This document shows positions 61,024 to 64,000 of a stretch of 64,000 nucleotides of DNA, in pieces (position 1 is the first letter of the stretch; each line of letters opens with the position of its first letter). Source of the stretch: Candidatus Aalborgicola danicus. Lineage in GTDB: Bacteria > Pseudomonadota > Gammaproteobacteria > Burkholderiales > Burkholderiaceae_C. The DNA lies in assembly GCA_016703945.1 (NCBI GenBank), contig JADJBC010000018.1:1-64000 (forward strand). Direction: 5' to 3'. Under the pieces are notes generated by a model. That model made no database searches. It was given only the letters and a program-made list of their open reading frames with translations, and was not told where the DNA came from. Position numbers and translations under genes: made by a program.

Positions 61024-62771
61024 ATGAATAGCACCCCCTCGCTCTCCTTCACCGCCCTGATGCAACGAGCGCACCCCGCCTTGCTGCGGAATCTCGACCC
61101 GGACCCGGAGCAGGCCCGTCATGCGCCCAACAAGACAGCACGCCAAGTGAAGTCCGGTCATTACGTTGAAGTGCACCCGACCCCGCTGCCAGCGCCCCAC
61201 TACGTCATTCACAGCCCAGCGTTCTTTGAGGCCTTGGGGTTGGCAGACGAGGTCGCCAGTGACCCTGTTTTTATGCAGTTCTTCACGGGTGATCTGGTCT
61301 CAGGCTTGGAGGCAGCCAACGCCGCCAGGTTGGCCCCCACCGTGCGCTCCAGCGGCTGGGCGACCGGCTACGCACTCAGCATTTACGGGCAGGAAATGGT
61401 GAACAACTGCCCTTTCAGAACCGGCAATGGCTACGGCGACGGACGCGCCATTTCGGTGCTGGAGGTGCTGCTCGCCGACGGGCAGCCTTGGGAGTTCCAG
61501 CTCAAAGGCGGCGGCACCACCCCGTATTGCCGCGGTGGTGACGGCCGTGCTGTGCTGCGCTCCAGCATTCGTGAGTTTTTGGCCTCGGAAGCCATGGCGG
61601 CGCTGGGAGTTCCGAGCGCGCGGGCACTGTGCCTCTTTGTCTCTGGCAGTGAAACGGTAACACGTCCGTGGTATTCACCCGGTGCCAAAACCGAGGAGCC
61701 CGACCGCATGGTGGACGAGCCGGCGGCCATCACAACCCGTGCGGCCCCTTCCTTCTTACGGGTCGGTCAACTCGAATTGTTCGGTCGGCGGGCTAGGCAC
61801 AACGCGCACCCGCGTGCACTGGCCGAACTGGAGGCGATTTTTCTGCATGCACTCGACCGCGAATATCCGGACTTGGCCGCCGCCCTGCACGGCCCTGAGG
61901 TGACGCTAGCGGACAAGGTCGTCGCCATGGCACGTGAGTTTGGTGTGCGTTTGTCGCATTTGGTGGCCCATTGGATTCGGGTGGGGTACTGCCAAGGCAA
62001 CTTCAACAGCGACAACTGTGCACTCGGGGGGCGGACGCTGGACTACGGCCCCTTTGGTTTTATGGAAGCCTATGACCCCGCGTTTCAAATGTGGATTGGT
62101 GGCGGTGAACATTTCGCGTTTATGAACCAGCCCATGGCCGCAGTGGTCAATTTCAGGATGTTCTGCACCGCCATGGTCCCCTTGCTGGGACAGGACACCC
62201 GCGCCATTGAGGCATTGGACGCGGTGGTGCAGGCGCTGCCGGACAGCATGGCAGGCACGCTGCATGCCATGTGGGCACAAAAGATGGGCTTGGTCGAATT
62301 TCGTGCGGAACTATTTGCCGAGTTGCACACCCTCATGGCACAAACACCGGTGGACTACACGATCTTCTGGCGGGAACTTTCCAGCCTACCCCAGCAGGTG
62401 GCGGACTTGCGTCCCAGCTTCTACGCAAGCCGTGGGGCTTATGGCCAGGACCCGGCGGTGATGGAGGACCGCTGGGGAGCGTGGCTGCAAAATTGGCACA
62501 CGGCCTTGACGCAAGACGGGCGTGATCCCTTGGAAGTGTCGGCGGGCATGAAGCAGGTCAACCCCAAGTACATCGCAGGGAGTGGATGCTGGTTCAGGCC
62601 TACCGCAGCGCCACGGACGCTGGGGACTTCACGCTGGTGCGGCGCCTGCACGCTTTGCTGGCGGACCCCTACAGTGAACAGTCGCCAGAGCTCGCCGCGC
62701 TGTATTACACCAAGAAGCTCGATGAGTACTTTGACTTAGGCGGCACCTCGCACTGCAGTTGCTCGTCGTAG
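61024..62771 (+). pseudogene. selO: Protein adenylyltransferase SelO, frameshifted near the end
   Basis: SelO (YdiU) is a pseudokinase-fold enzyme that transfers AMP to proteins. From ATG 61024 (MNSTPSLSFTALMQRAHPAL) the core is intact: EFQLKGGGTTPYCRGGDGRA, SSIREFLASEAMAALGVPSA, YCQGNFNSDNCALGGRTLDY GPFGF. At 62570-62585 the frame shifts by -1 and the proper C-terminus continues (REWMLVQAYRSATDAGDFTL, PELAALYYTKKLDEYFDLGG) to the terminal C-S-C-S-S. That ending is the redox Cys motif of SelO, so the tail itself is conserved. ~580 residues in all. Confidence 0.88.
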
Positions 62772-63234
62772 AGCAGGGCTTCTCGGGTCGTTTTGGTGTC
62801 CCGGATCCAGTGAGGGTGAACGGGCCTATGTCCATCGCACCCAGACCTCTGCACCTCGCATTCACGCATTGGGTTGAGGGACTCCTGTGGGGTCGCGTGC
62901 GCCAAGTGGATCTTGGCCGGGCTGTGCCTGGTCATCTGATCCATTCATCAAGAAGCTGAGTCAAGTCGGACTTTCACGAGAGACGCTCTTGACTCGGTGT
63001 TCTCGACCTCACCGTCCAGACTTCGGATGAGTCGACTTTTGGACAGAGAACCAATGCCCCAACTCAATGTGTCTGCGGCTCTGTCATGACAGGGGGCCAG
63101 TCCGACGGTTCGGTCGATCAAAGTATCAATGGAGTGAGATTGGCGGACGCCTATTGCAAACCTCAAGACGGTTCGATGCCATGTCCAAAAAACGATCCGC
63201 TGCGTGCCAGCATCTGCCTGCACGCAGATCACAG
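62772..63234. other. Intergenic, nothing recognised
   Basis: About 460 bases after selO. No credible gene is found; the frames seen overlap in several directions with poor composition. Confidence 0.35.
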
Positions 63235-63405
63235 TCAATCCGACGATGCGGGCCCCAGACCATACAGCTTATCGAGCCGCGCCTGGCGCCGTTCGTTCTT
63301 CTCATGCAGAAGCTTGTTTTCTTTCGCTACCTGGCGACTTGCAATTACCAGGAAAACTATTCCACAAGTCATGGCGATATTGAACAAATCTATGAAAGTG
63401 AGCAT
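63235..63405 (-). CDS. Small membrane protein (56 aa)
   Basis: From ATG 63405 (MLTFIDLFNIAMTCGIVFLV) with one transmembrane helix, then a charged coiled-coil tail (SRQVAKENKLLHEKNERRQARL split by position 27-48). Composition is convincing for a single-pass inner-membrane protein; family unknown. Confidence 0.4.
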   Translation of the reverse strand: MLTFIDLFNIAMTCGIVFLVIASRQVAKENKLLHEKNERRQARLDKLYGLGPASSD

Positions 63406-63788
63406 GGTTTGGCAAAGTTCAAACGGTATTGCGTTGTAGCACATTCGCAATCGTATGAACAGCGAAATTCTATGGCCGAGCTGCCGCTTCATGCAATACG
63501 CCTCTTGCTACAAGTACCAATCGCACTAACTGAATACGAGCCCAAGTACCAGCGCAAATGCGCCTTGTGTTCTGTCATGCCTTTGCGTCGCGCCATTCCA
63601 AGTTCCCCACGCTGGGCGTTCCCAATGCCGCTTACTGCAGCCCGCATTCCGATGACAAATCCAACATCGATCGCGACCCCAAGTAGACGCTTTAAAACAG
63701 CAAAACTTGCCCAGATTGCGTCTTGACACAAAGCGACTTTATGAGATTCTGAATACACCCCAAGGGTGAAAAAGAAAGACCAACAAAC

Positions 63789-64000
63789 ATGTCAATCCAA
63801 AAGACAACTCCCGAATTCAACGCAACATTCAAATACGTATGTGTACCGCAATGCCTCGCAGCGGATAGCCGACAGATGAACAACATCGACTTTTCTTATT
63901 CGCCGGCCAACACCACCGCGTGCGAGTTTGCCCTTGAAAAACATTGGCTCGTAAAGCACACGCTTTACCAATATGCATTTCAGGACATCGTTCACCAGTC
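63789..64000 (+). CDS. Unknown ORF running off the right edge
   Basis: ATG 63789 opens a frame of 70 codons to the window end with no stop (MSIQKTTPEFNATFKYVCVP). Not recognised. It may be a genuine gene start, but there is only a weak ribosome site (aaaagaaaga). Confidence 0.3.
   Translation, partial: MSIQKTTPEFNATFKYVCVPQCLAADSRQMNNIDFSYSPANTTACEFALEKHWLVKHTLYQYAFQDIVHQ

Noticed and set aside
63067..63726. 219-residue plus-strand frame near the right edge
   Set aside because: Composition is unlike a folded protein, and it overlaps a better small membrane-protein gene on the minus strand.

Overview
ORGANISM AND REPLICON. Gene content and protein styles (phasin, DUF1178 protein, SemiSWEET, Rep_3-type initiator with type Ia ParA/ParB, TrfB/KorA-like repressor, IS3/IS110/ISL3/IS66 relics) fit a betaproteobacterium of the order Burkholderiales, most likely Comamonadaceae (Rhodoferax/Polaromonas-like). 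This is inference from recognised families, not a search. A complete iteron origin with rep and parAB sits at 50.9-55.4 kb, while recBCD and other chromosome-type genes lie at 8.7-33 kb. The window is therefore probably part of a large plasmid or chromid, or a chromosome carrying an integrated plasmid. LAYOUT. 0-4 kb: an edge-truncated unknown gene, an Mrr-like nuclease, a frameshifted IS110/IS1111 transposase and an IS66 fragment. 4-8.6 kb: an M15-like peptidase, a macro-like protein and a dual-specificity phosphatase on the minus strand, then a broken zeta-like P-loop kinase and a CYTH protein on the plus strand. 8.7-18.1 kb: a recC-recB-recD operon, with a premature stop near the end of recC and a one-base frameshift in recB. 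18.3-25.4 kb: a PcfJ-like protein, a divergent tandem-AAA+ ATPase and a WYL regulator, then a C39-like cysteine peptidase with a 55-residue protein. This block is bracketed by a direct repeat carrying the recD terminator and the 3' end of the PcfJ-like gene. 25.5-33.3 kb: DUF1178, phasin, DnaJ-like, SemiSWEET, transglutaminase-like, YccF and XRE-like genes mixed with transposase scraps. 33.3-48.5 kb: a mosaic accessory region in which the 3' end of one large tyrosine recombinase recurs five times between small gene cassettes; it also carries an SSB-like protein, a run of small minus-strand genes, a KorA-like repressor, an integrase-fold protein lacking key catalytic residues, a disrupted umuC and an SRAP protein. 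48.5-57.3 kb: two nearly identical IS3-family copies flank a broken yggL, a HigA-like fragment, parBA, the iteron origin and rep. 57.5-64 kb: a GNAT-like protein, a second active-looking tyrosine recombinase with a small HTH-like partner, a frameshifted selO and an edge-truncated ORF. HOW THE GENES MAY WORK TOGETHER. RecBCD, the Mrr-like nuclease and the WYL-AAA+-PcfJ block form a defence-island-like neighbourhood; the WYL-AAA+-PcfJ module with its palindromic control region is the best candidate for an undescribed system. The rep/par block supplies replication and partition. QUALITY WARNING. At least six conserved genes or transposases are broken by the same kind of lesion (reading frame shifts by -1, as if one base were missing), and three others carry in-frame stops. 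Sequencing or assembly error must be excluded before calling these pseudogenes.
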